DNA of 64,000 nucleotides from Pogona vitticeps (lineage: Eukaryota; Chordata; Lepidosauria; Squamata; Agamidae). The notes beneath the pieces are model-generated. The model was not told the origin of the DNA. It saw only the letters and a list, made by a program, of their open reading frames with translations, and did not search any database. Made by a program: the position numbers and the translations under genes. This document shows positions 12,561-25,000 of the stretch, one piece after another; the stretch's first letter is position 1; each line of letters begins with the position of its first letter. The stretch lies in NCBI RefSeq assembly GCF_051106095.1, contig NC_135785.1, positions 186,758,045-186,822,044 of the forward strand, read 5' to 3'.

Positions 12561-14500
12561 TATTTATTGATATTGATTGAGGCTTGCTACCGTATAGAAG
12601 CATTTTTAGATATGAAAAAGCAAAAAAGTCAGATGAAAATTCAAATGTTACTTCCTCCCCCCAACCTACTCAATGTGACAACAATGAGAATGAAAACCTT
12701 TTAAAATATCAATTGTAAATACAGTACAGTATTGTAATAATCATCTGGTACACAATACAGTAAAATCATCTTGTGTGTGTTCATGTTAATCAATTTTTAA
12801 TGCTTTGTATTTGTTTTGGGAAGCATAAGTTTTATGCAGATTTGGAGCTACACAGGGGGCCCAATCCCAGTGTTACTGGATACCCTGCTTCTGTCTCTGT
12901 CATGATTTGCTTTTGCAGGTGTACCTGAAAGTGACTTTCACTAAAACAGAACTTTGACAACATCACATTGATAATTAATAGGGAACCGCCTGCTGCCAAG
13001 TAATGAAACACACAGCGCAACATTGCTATGTTCTGGACCACCTGAATGGAACAGTCTGTCAGATTCAGATGTGCATGATTTTTATAGCTCCAAGTTTGTC
13101 TCACATGCAGAATGCTGTCATTGTTACATATCACCAGCTTGCCTCAGACTCATGGCAACCCTATGAATGAGTGATATAAAAATATCCTGTCTTCAACAAC
13201 CCTGCTCAAGGGTGTAGCTTCCTTTATTAAGTCAATATGCATAATGTAGAAGTTTCATTTTCTTAATATACACACTCATGTAAACATTATTGAAACCATT
13301 GAATTTCTTGGAGCTGGATGTGATACAGAATAATAGGTTGCAGTTCAAACATACCACTTGTATTTTCTCTGGGAGTGGAGATGGTTTTTATGTTTGTTCA
13401 TAGAGAGATTTAAATCCAACAAGCCATGCTGAGGATGCCACAATTCTTTCTGAGCAGTTACTGAGAACACTTGCTACAAGAACTGAACTCCTATCTCATA
13501 TTGCCGCAAGAAGAGAACCCTGTGAGATAAGAGCTACAGCTACATTTTCCTATTAATTTGTCAGCCTTAGTATCTTTATGCAGCTACACATTTGTGTTAA
13601 TTGCTTCACAAGATCTTGTGCCTAGCTTAGTTGATGATTGCTTTGGGCTCTAGGAATAACTGAAATAATTACTAAAACTTGCTGCATTAAAACCATAAAA
13701 TTAATACAGTAGCATTATGGAGGGGAAGAACAGGCAAAAAATACAGCAGAAGCAGATAATGTATGCTCTAAAACTATTGGATTTTTCTTCTATTGGATGA
13801 ATTATAGATATAAAAATGAATATGCTTCAGATTCAAACAAATCCTGGATTGTTCTGGTTCATGAAATCTGAATTGAAGCCAGACACTTACAAAACAAACC
13901 CAAATCTGAAAATTCATATAAGATTGTTAGGCATTTCAGTTTGAAGAGAGAAGGAAACCTAATTGTTCACTCTCCTGACAATGATGCATTTTGCCTAGGC
14001 CCTCCACGGGAGGAAAGGTTAATTTTGCAACTGGTACTTTTAGTTTCTAATCAACGATAGTTTTAACAGGCTTTTCAACTACAGTGCTTTGGGGCAAATG
14101 TCAAAGTAATATATCACACAACTGCTCAACTGTTCAGTATTTTGCTAGTTTGTTTTCCCAAGAACAGGAATGTTACACATTCTAGTAAGGTATGTCACAG
14201 TGGGTGTTTGTTTGGAAAATTCTGGATGTTCAGTTTGTTCTGTCATTGCATGCTGCATATCACCCACCAAAGGTCTATCTTATGGAGCTTTACTGCCAAT
14301 AAAGCAAAAGGCCGAATACTATACTTTATCATTCACTGTAACTCCCTAGCTCCTTTTCCTTTCATACAGATTATCAAGAAAACATGGACAAGGGTACAGG
14401 GAAGCAAATTATTTTCATAACTACTCTTAAACTGTAATATTTCCCCAAGCACAATGTATTTATAGTCCTTAATTTTTCCAGTTTTATTAACTATGTTCTA
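12561..14500. other. Intergenic, mostly featureless
   Basis: Apart from the short RTE-like remnant near 13130-13205, this is AT-rich sequence with no recognised gene, RNA or intact repeat. Confidence 0.35.
13130..13205 (-). repeat. Old RTE-like LINE 3' end fragment
   Basis: The phrase CTCATGGCAACCCTATGAATGA is, on the minus strand, the terminal part of an old RTE/BovB-related family, recurring at 41355-41600 and 44660-44710 in this window. Confidence 0.5.
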
Positions 14501-14502
14501 TA

Positions 14503-15040
14503 CAGTGGGGTCTCTACTTAAGAACGTCTCTACTTAAGAACAATCCAACTTAAGAACAGCTCCATTTGCTAAATTTTGCTTCTACTTGAGAACAGAAATC
14601 CAAGATAAGAACAGGAAAAAAAAACCTTTCCTGCTCTTTTTTTAACCTTAGGTCATCTTAGGTTAAAAAATTTTTTCCCCCTAGTGGTAGAGTATGTATT
14701 AACCAGCTTTGCATTAGTTCCTATGGGAACTAATGCTTCAATGTACGAACGCACCTCTACATAACAAAAAAACAGCCAGAACGGATTAATTGGTTTTCAG
14801 TCCATTCCTATGGGAAATTCTGCTTCAACTTAAGAACGTTTCAACTTAAGAACACCATTCCAAAATGGATTAAGTTCTTAAGTAGAGGTTCCACTGTAGT
14901 TTCTATGGACGGAAAAGAGCAGATACGGATTAAATGGTTTTCAATGCATTCCTATGGGAAATGCAGATTCAACATAAGAACTTTTCAACTTGAGAACCAC
15001 TTTCCAATACGGATTAAGTTCTTAAGTAGAGACCCCACTG
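14503..15040. mobile_element. Tigger-like MITE with internal duplication
   Basis: It begins CAGTGGGGTCTCTACTTAAG after a TA and ends CTTAAGTAGAGACCCCACTG before a TA. A second complete-looking right end (CTTAAGTAGAGGTTCCACTG) lies at about 14877-14896. The stretch 14899-15040 therefore looks like a second partial copy of the right half joined in tandem. The internal motif CAATGCATTCCTATGGG is present. It has no coding capacity. TA duplication and CAGTGG ends fit the pogo/Tigger group of Tc1-mariner. Confidence 0.85.
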
Positions 15041-18000
15041 TATTTCTTTTCCCAAAGGCACTAAACCGTAATGTTTTTGCACAGAACTCCTTGTAGCTAT
15101 TATTTTGAAGCTTTACAACTTTAACCAGTCAGAATAAACAACCATTGCTGCAAATATAATTCAGTTGTGCTGTGAAATAAATTACTGAGTTTAAAAAAAC
15201 CCCAAAAACAATAATTCAAGGTTTGTGTCCATTTGTCTCAAAATCAGCAAGCATACTCCTGTTTTAACGAACAGAAAAGGGGTTATAACTTTTGTTATTG
15301 GGTGGGGAAAGAACGACAGTTTGCATTTACAAGCTAGTTCAACTGGGCAATTTCAACAATAGTCCAGTCTATGTCTCAATTGATATTCATTACCTAAGCA
15401 TTCATTTATATTTTGAGCTTTCACATTTTAATACCGGGGGGGGGGGCACATTTTCCTATGAGATACACCTACTCTGATTATCCTCCCCCTCCCACTTTCA
15501 TACTCTCTCACATGCATCTTTCTGAACAAGTGCTTGGTAATCTGGAGAGCAGTTTAGAGAGAGAGCATTCAATTGCCTTCCTATGCATCACCCTTTTATT
15601 TTAAAAAATTGAATAACTGAACAGAAGAATCTATCATAGAAGAAACTAGACAAAATGGGGCAGAAAGCAAAATGTAAACTTCTTCCACAATCAAAATAAG
15701 GAGTTCTTCACAGTACAGCTAGATGTATAATCTGACACTTCACTCCTGAACTACAGATAGACTACAGTTAGAGAGTGTTTATAAATTAAATTGAATCTGT
15801 TTTTTTCATCCGTTAAAGTCACTGGTGACCTATGCTTTATTCCACCAGAGAGGTTACATGCAGGAACCACTACTTCATATATTAGGCTGTTCTTCAGAAG
15901 AAATTATATATGTTTGATAACACATTAACAGCTTTATGTGAAGAAAAACTACTGCTACTTCTATAATAGAAAATTCAGATGCCACTAGGAAACAACAGAC
16001 ACTAAAAAGCTGTCACCTGGTGTTAGACAAGACTGCTATTTGAACCATGTTTCATGTCTTTTTAATTAAGCCATCATAAACAACTTTATTTAGGTACATA
16101 GTTTGTTAACTATACATGACCAGCATACTGCATTATTACATGGCACCAGCTTTTTTTTTAAACTAAGAAACAATGTAGTATCTTGTATTCATGCCCTTTA
16201 AAATCAAAATACTTTCAGAAGTTAATACATGCACAAATGTATCTTGTCTAATGATGAGAAAGATTAATTTACAGCCCGACTCAAAGCAATCTAGCCTAAG
16301 GGTGACTGGAATTAATGAGCACAGTTTAACAGAAATTGTGCCACTTGCATTAGAGACAAAGCCCAAGAGCCAGTGGGATGCAGATGCAAAGCCATACTGA
16401 GCCATGAAGCTCACTGCCAGTCTGAGGCTGCTGGCATTCTCTCAGCTCCCTCTGCTAATCTGATGCTGCCACAAAGATAAAATGACATTTTTTTCACTTG
16501 GTTCCCTGTTAAGATCCTTCTAGGAGAGGCTTGATAAACATGTTTTAAAGATGCACGGATATAAAGGCCTTGCTCCACACTAGAAATCACTCAAGCAACA
16601 GGCAGAAGTGGGAGCCGAAGTTAGGAAAGTGCACAAATCAATAATAAAGCATGTGTTTCACATAGGTCTAAAGTTCAATTTCCAGTACTTTCACAACTTA
16701 AATAAAACACATATCCTTTTTTTAAAAGTTTGTTGTTAAATATTTCTGCATATTATCAGCCTGTTTCTTGTATCTTAGCATTAGTAGAAACTTTGTCAGA
16801 AATAAAATATCCAGTACCAGCCTCTCATGTCTTCTGAATTTTTCCAACTAAGTATTGTGCTATAGTGCTGTTGGAGTGAATACTTGTTTATTCAATATGA
16901 TTTAAAAAAATTCTTTTAAACAGTATAAGCTTCAAGCAATTTCTCATCTCTAAACTTCTGTTGTAGAGAGATCAAGAAGCCATATGCCACACACAACAAA
17001 GAAGGCAGACTCTGAATTAATTACCTTTAGTCTCTGATTTACAAATGATAAAATCCATAGTAATATCACAGTTCCCATCATTTGATATGAAATACTCAGA
17101 AGGCTCACAATGTAAGAATTTTAGTATCTAATAGCACCACCAGCTTTGAAACTAAGTATCTCTTGGGTAATCCAACTGTGGTATACACAGGTAATTGAAA
17201 ATAAATGTGGCTCAATCACTTCAGCTTCTGAAGTGATTGTTTCTGTTTTTTTAAAAAAACCTCACCACAAAATAGCAGAATTCGGCTTTCATATGGAAAT
17301 TATTATAACCAGTAAGTTCATTAATAGCAAAATTCTTCATTAAAACAGAGAATGCAAGACACTTAAATAGACATGAACTCAGTCTGAACCTTGAAATACA
17401 TATAAGCCTATGTTAGTCCTCAGTGAAATATTTGGATGTGTCTCTCTCACTCCAACTAGAAATGCTAATTTCATAGGTCTGTTCACTTTCAGATGGATTT
17501 TTCAGAACTCTTACTGATATGCTCCAGTTCAGAATAAAGAAAAGCCTTTATCCAACTGCACCTCAACATGGAGTGGTGGGGAAGTCTTGGACAGCAGAAC
17601 GTGCACTTTGAGGGTCAGAGGACCTCAGGTTCTGGGCTTATCCTTTGGCAATATTCAGCTGGAGCCGCTCCACCCTGCATTTCAGGCATGAATTCAGCTT
17701 CACCTCTTGTGCCTTTCTGGATTGGAAAGTTATGGGGCAGGAATAGTATTGACTCTCCCATGTGTACTACTCATGTTGGAAACCAGATTCACTGATCCCA
17801 TACCCTCCTAGATAAGGGTGTGGGTGCGAGTGAAGCACTGGGAATCCTCCCTGCAGTAGAAGGAGAAGCAGAAGCTGAGAGGAGGCACACAGAAGGACCA
17901 TGGCCTACATATGGATTTTCCAGAGGCTCCCCTTTCTTTAATATCTTATATTCATCCCTTTTAAAACCGTTTCTTGTCATAAAATATGGAATTTAAAATT

Positions 18001-19014
18001 AAAATAAAATAGATGAAACATTTTTTGTCATCTGAGAATAGGCTAAGTGGGCCAGATCTAAGCTTCCCTCCCAGAAATGAAAGGGATTTTTTTCCCCAGT
18101 GGGGCTCCTATTCCAACCCACAGTCCCCAGTGCTGCCCAGACCAATGCCACTCTGCAGCAGTTTTTCAGGAGGCATCGGGTGGAAGAGAATTAGTGAAAA
18201 TCACCTCTTCCTTCTTCCTGTGAGAACTCTGGACCCAGCCCTTATGTAGAAATACAAAAGTTGCATATTTATTTTTATGAGCAAAGAAACCTTTTAAAAT
18301 GGTTAATTAACAAGAGAAGAGTCCAGGTCTTTCAAATTAATAAATAACTTACATTTGGTGCCACCCAGTGTTTACCTTCAGCATTATCACTACCTTATAC
18401 AGAATAGCTATTCAAACATACACAATATTTTTAAATTTTATTTTCTCTCCACTATGGCAAATTCATCTGTGAAAAAGAGAAAATTCAATATCAAAACCAG
18501 TATAAAAATAATATGCAACTAAAACTTAGAAAGCAGATTCAGCTATTATGAATTTTAATGAAGAGCTCTGTTCTGTCAATTATCAATATCTTATAAGTTG
18601 ACTTTGACTTTCTAGGACACTATGAAAAGACACTTCACTGGCAGATTGTGCACTAATATGAACTGGTATGTAATCCAAATCCATGATAATTATACAACAG
18701 TAGGGTTTTTATTTCAAAAATCAGGCTTAGTGAGGTTTAATGGTGAAAACAGATGAAGCAAATGTGGGAGTTTATATTAGGTGTATTTACACACAGATGT
18801 AAAGTCTATGGTAAAGAGATAAAAATAGTTGTAATTTATCTAACCTTTGTGAGTCCAACATTATCTGTTTTTAAAGAAATATAAATACTTAAACATTGGG
18901 AAGAGATTGGTTTTCTGTAACTACAAATGTTGCGCAGTTTCAGTCTTCTTAAAGACAGGGACTTGAAAACAAATCTTGAAGTGGGAAGCTGGAATGTATA
19001 CCTCTCTGATCCAT
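15041..19014 (-). other. EIF1AX 3' UTR and downstream region
   Basis: The EIF1AX stop codon lies at 19015-19017, so the 3' UTR begins at 19014 and runs leftward. The human transcript has a 3' UTR of several kilobases, and the near absence of recognisable repeats between about 15.6 and 19.0 kb suggests that much of this is transcribed. Several AATAAA-type signals occur on the minus strand, and I cannot tell which is used. No other gene is seen. Confidence 0.5.
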
Positions 19015-19020
19015 TTAGAT
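19015..19020 (-). CDS. EIF1AX: EIF1AX exon 7, final codon and stop
   Basis: A good acceptor (TTTTTTCTTTTGCTTACAG on the minus strand, 19021-19040) is followed directly by ATC TAA. This completes the tail as DIDDI, the motif known to bind eIF5B. The exon therefore adds only Ile-144 and then the 3' UTR. A Tigger-like MITE ends its left inverted repeat only about 60 bases upstream of the acceptor. Confidence 0.9.
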   Translation of the reverse strand: M

Positions 19021-22000
19021 CTGTAAGCAAAAGAAAAAATATGTAAAAATTACATGAAGCAAACTAATATACAAAATAGTACAGTGGTGCCTCGCTTGAC
19101 GAGGATAATCCTTTCCTGTGAAATCGCTGTAAAGCAAAATCCTTGTCAAGCGAAATAAAAAAAGCCCACTGAAATGCATTGAAAACCGGTTCAATGCATT
19201 CCAATGGGCGAAATACCTCAGCATCCAGCGAAGATCCTCCATAGGGCGGCCATTTTCTGATGCCTGTGCAGCGAAAAATCCGTCCTGAACACAGCGGGGA
19301 GCCATTTTGAACAGCCGGCCGCCATTTTGAAAACCCGACAATTAGCTGTTTGGATTGTCGTAATGCGCAGAATCGGTTCCCGAAGCAGAGAACCGATCGT
19401 CGCAAAGCAGATTTTGCCCATTAAATAATCGTTTTGCGATTGCAATAGCGATCGCAAAAACATCGTCGTGAAGTGGATTCGTCGTCAAGTGGGTAATCGT
19501 TAAGCGGGGCACTACTGTATAGCATATTGAAGATAAATACTAAATATATTCAAACTATCATAATCCATGATAAACTTGTTATTTCTCTGAAACATTCTTC
19601 TCAGCATGCCCTGCAAGCAACCTCTTGCACCCTCTTTTCGCATCCCCCCAAGTCCAACCTCATCCAAGAAACAAAAGGGTTGTAATGTGAAGAATCACAT
19701 TCCAATCACAATAAATATTTAGGGGATTTCCAGATACTTCTGATTTGGGGGGAGGAGGGTGATGTGCACCCTCAGTATATGACAATCCCCAGACTCTGAG
19801 GCTGTCGACTAGTACATTTATAATGTATAAAATCATGACTTGACAATTAACTTCATCTTAACAGTAGCATAAGACCTTCTAACACATTTCTGCATGTCTA
19901 AGAAAAACAAAAAGTCTACAACTACAACAGCATCAATTTTCAGGAATTCAGACCTAAATCCCTAATATCAAAAGCATAAAGTCATATACACTCTCACAGA
20001 AAATGTGCATTTTGTGAACTGTCAGGTCCAAAGCTGTCTTCAAATAAGCTACTGAGCAAGTGACATGCTTGGTCCTCCATAAAACCACTTTTTAACATTC
20101 CAAGTTGTCCTCTTACCCTAGCAAGAATATGTATAGGCTAGATTACCAGAGTCCAACAATCTTTCTTATCCAATCACCATAACAATAGGTCAGCCAGGCT
20201 CTGACAAGGGGCACAACACTGAGATTTTCTCCCAGCTGCAAGAAGGAAGGACAATCTGTACTAAAGGTGAGTGGAAGGTGTGAAGGTTCGTTTTCTGGGG
20301 CTGTCGGTACCTCCAATAAAGGACGAGACGGTGTTAACAAATCCAACGGTTCCATGTTTATTGCTACATCAACATTGAGGCGAGGGGGGTTCAAAAAGGG
20401 ATTCAAAGATTCTTGTAACTCCACGCTGGGTTTCAAAGGTGTCCACAAACTGTTTATAAACGGATTAGTGTTCTCCAAGTTCCATGGTCCTGTTAAAGGC
20501 TTCACAGCACCAGGAATGGGGTTCAGTTCTTCTTCTTCTAACGTAATTAGGGGAAGGGTTTCCTCATCCCTGCTCCAGTCCCCCCAAGACGACCCTTCTC
20601 CATCGTTGGCCAGCCAGGGCCCGGGAAACCCCCCAGCTTCTGTAACTCTGCGATATGCCATGCCTTTTTCCTCTCCAACTCATGGGCCACGGCTTCTCGC
20701 TCTTCCCTCAGCTTCTGCCTCCACTCTTTGGTCTCTGTCTCTCCCCAATAAGAGGGACGAGGTTTGAGACCTAGCTGTCGTCTCTTCTCAGCCTCCTCGT
20801 GGGAGACCCGCACCTGTTCCCACTTGTGGGTCCACGGATCCTCCATCCAGATCCATTCCCAACCGCCTGGTATCTCTTCCCTCTTCTCCCTTATATCAGC
20901 TACCGCCGCTTCAATCTCCTCCCCCCTCCTTCCCGCCAAAGTTCCCCCGGGTCTAGGGGTAAGGCTTGACTCTTTCATGACTGATACCAGGTCACTGGTA
21001 TCTACCCCTTTATTCTTCATAGGGGGTTCAGAGGTTTCTTTACCCCAATCAGGGGTCTCCACTCCCTTCTCTTCCCGACGCGGTGGTGTAGGAGGTGGGG
21101 ATGTTTGGGTGTGTTCGGCCCTCGACGGGAGCGACGGCACTCCTTGGGGGCCTCACAGAAGGCTATGATCTGTTGCCATTTTGTAATCAATGGGTCCAAA
21201 CAAAGTACCAAATAAATTTCCACTACCCTTCCCCTTCCCTGGGAAAGTAGTGGAGGTGGTGAGAGGAGCTAAACTGCATCAGCTTGTCTCTGAGCCTGTC
21301 TTGATGCTATAATTCTTACCAGCCAGAGAATACTACGGCCATACATCAGCTACCCTTGTTCCAAGAGAGTGAAAGAGATGGGTCAGCTTGTCAATGACTT
21401 GAACTAGCCCTGCACTTCAAAGATGCAATACTAGGGTAGCTTTGGGAGCACAGAGGGGTCTAGGCAACTGCAAAAGTTTGACTTGTCATTCAAAATAAGC
21501 CAAACATAGTGTATGGTATTTATTTACCACACTTTTCCATGTATACGACCCCCTAATTTTGACCCTTGCTGGAGGAGGAGGAGCAGTCAATGGGCAACCG
21601 CGAGGGGCAGCCCAGCGCGGCTGCTCCTCTGCCTCCGTCTCCTGCTGCTGCTGCCTCCACCACCTGATCACCTCCTCCAGTGCGACGGCCAGAGTTAACT
21701 TCCAGCTCATGTCACTGCCTTGTCCCCGCCTGAAGGATGCCTGCAAGTGGCACTGGAGGAGGCGATCTGGCGGCAGCAGTCAATGGGCAGCAGTGAGAGG
21801 CGGCTGAGCACGGCTGCTCCTTTGCCTCCACTTCCTTCCGTGTATAAAACAACCCTCAATTTTTCCTAAATTTATTTTAGGAAAAAGTGTTGTTTTATAC
21901 ATGGAAAAATATGGCATTTGATTTCATCCTGCCTTTCTCCCCTAGTGGGGAACCAGCCTCTTCCTAAAGAGATATTTTCAGCTGCTGGTGGAAGGAAAGG

Positions 22001-25000
22001 AGGGAAGGGGACAAGCACACATCCCAACGGAGAGAGTTCCATAATGTAGAAGCAGGTACAGAAAAAGCCCTCTCTCAGGTCCTCACCAGATAACAGGATC
22101 AAGAGAAAATACTCCCTTGGGGATCTTAATCCACATGGAGGTTCATACAGGGAGATAATAACTTTCATATAAGACTGGACTTAAGCCATATAACCATATT
22201 ATGAAGTTTAGAAGTCCATCCTATGTGGAATGAAAGAAAACCATCCAAAATAAGTTGCTATAGCAGGAGTAAGTATGTTTTGGCAAGTTTAGAGGCCCAT
22301 TTTAACATTCCCTCATCCAACAAGTGCTATGTTCAAGATTTTGATTTTTTAAAAAAAAATTCCTCCAATTGGAAGTGACCAGAAGTTCCTTTAGTAATTT
22401 CACTTCCAGTGAAGGAAACACAGTTCTGGTTTTGAAAAGAATAGAAAAGAAGTTCGCACTATAAAAGAACCTGGCTCCTTGCTTTAGAGAACTGCCATTT
22501 TTAAAGTATCAATTCTCCTTTCTGACCCTTTTGAAGGTGAGTGCAAGAGGTAGAAAAACAAACAGGAAGGCCACATGTGGCCTCAAAGACCAGGTGTTGC
22601 CTCTCCTGATGCTATTCTTCATAATGGCATAAGGAGACCATGACAGCATGAACTTACTCGGCAGAAAGGATCCTTTCCAGGACCTTGGGCCATTTTACTA
22701 CAATCCTGCTGAGGAACTCTTGGCCACTAAGCTAAGATAAAACAACAGAGATATGTGGCCAAGTTTCATTTGGTATAGGTTTCATGTACTGCAGCCACAG
22801 GCAAGCTGAAATTATATGCTAAATAGAACTTCTTTGCTTTCAAGGTGCCACAAGACTGTGTTGCTTTTGCTGCAACAGATTAGAGACACATCTACAGTAT
22901 GTCTTACACAGTTTGTGTGTCCATGGGCATGCCACACTACTTTAGAATTGGAGACTGTAAAATTTTAGCACCTTTCCCTGTCCCCTTGTAACAATGAGGT
23001 GAATGTATTGCTAGGTACTTACATCATCAATGTCTTCATCATCGTCGCCAATATCATCAAACTGGATTTCATCATCATCACCAGGCCCAAATGTATCAGT
23101 TTCATTAATTTTGGCTAAATAAGATTAAAGCAAATTTAAGAATACATTTTAGCAATTGTTTTGCTGTGTTGTTTCCCCCATTCCTCCTTTATTCACAATG
23201 AGTTTCTCATTTGTTCTGAGAAATTCCTACCATGTTCTGGAAGTTCTCCATATGCCTTCAGACTTCTAGCTTCATCTGCATTGTACTTTAGAATTACATC
23301 AGCCTTGTTATCCTAAAAAACATCAACAATGGTAAACATACTGCAGAAAAAATGTGTGTTCTTTTAAGTTCTTTTCTTGGACATTTTAAATACATTTGTA
23401 TCAAGCTCTATATCCTGAAATGGCAATTTCCTGACATTTTAGATACCATTTATTCCAACAGGCTTTTGCCAACAAAGATTTACTTAACTATTTACATGTT
23501 CTCCTCAAGTAGTATATTATTAAAAGATATGAAATGGATAGGGCTTGAAAAATCCACTCGTCCATGATGAGTGAAAAAATGCTGCTTAACAAGCCAGAGC
23601 TCCCTCTGTCCCTCCCTCTCTCCTTCCTTGCCTCCTTAACCTCAGTCCATCTCTCTCTCTCTCTGATCCTGCAGTCCTCCCCTCCCTCTTCCCACTACAA
23701 AAGGAAAAACTGCCCTCTTCTCGTGAGAAGAGAGTTCAAGCGGCACATAGATATATAGCTTTGCAGGAGAATGTAGTCAAATGCTAGAGAATATGGAGAT
23801 ACCCTGCTCCCAATTTCAACCCAAGGACCTGGCTCCTTAAGAGGTCGGGGGCTTTTGCTTTCAGTTTTATTTTTGCTAGAGACATTCAAAAGAAAGGCAT
23901 TCAAAATACAAGCTTCATGACCTCACAGGCGTGCAGGTAATAAAGCAACCCAAGTCTGAGGGTATATTTATTTTGGGTTTGTACGCATTGTTATGTAGAA
24001 AGTGCCTAGTTTAAATTTAAATTTAAACATAAATAGCAAGGCTATAGTCCAATCATGCTGACTGGTGAAATTTTTGACTGACTGGTGAGACATTCTAAAA
24101 TTTTTCAAGCCCTGGAAATGGAGACGGGTATGAACAAAAAAATGAAGCAGCAAATTCATAAAAAATCACTGGATTGTTGGTTCAGGTTCGTCAAAACCAA
24201 CAAACCAAAGCAAACTGAGCCAACCGACGTTTTTAGCAATTTAACAAACTTCCTGGTTTGTTTGCCCCCACCCCCTTCCCATTGCCTCCCTACCTTGTGC
24301 TGCTGCCTCCTCCTCCTCCTCCTCCCATCTTCACAGACTAACACCTAGCTTCCCTTCCAGGAGCTGGGCCTGCTGTCTCTGAGCATGCTCCTGCCTATCC
24401 ATTGACAGGCATGGGCATGCACAGAGAAAGCAGACTGGCTTTCATGAACCAGGCCTGCTATCTCTGCACATGAATGTGTGTGTATCTGGGGGTCCTAATT
24501 AATCAGGGAGATCAGCTGGGACCAATGTTCCCTGTAAGCCACACGGCATTGCCCATTTGCAGCTGGAACAACAATGGAGGAGGCAGCAGGACCAAGGAAG
24601 GGAGAGGACAGGGCAGAGGGAAAGGGACAGGGGACAGAGTGCCGGACTGTAAATGGGTGATCCAGGACCGTGTGGTGCTGGATCACACATCTGCACCTGA
24701 GATGACAATGGAGGAAGAGGAGTTGATAGGAACAGAGGCAACGGAATAGTGGTAAGGGGGTAGGCGAGTGGCAGAAGGGGTGGGGGTTTAATTTCCCCTC
24801 CCCCAGGCACAAACATTTTAAAAAAGCAAACTGGGTTCATTAAAAAAAAACTTAATAAAGTTTGTGGGTAACCATGAACCATGAACACCATGGACCACCA
24901 TTTTTCTGGTTAGTGCCCATCTCTAATGTGAAACCACAGACATTTCCTTCTAAGGTGGCCTAAAATAATTTCAAATAAAATAGATCAACAATAGCTTTGG

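Noticed and set aside
20267-20767. 166-codon plus-strand open stretch
   Set aside because: It is antisense to the unclassified repeat, whose conserved phrases are on the minus strand in both copies.
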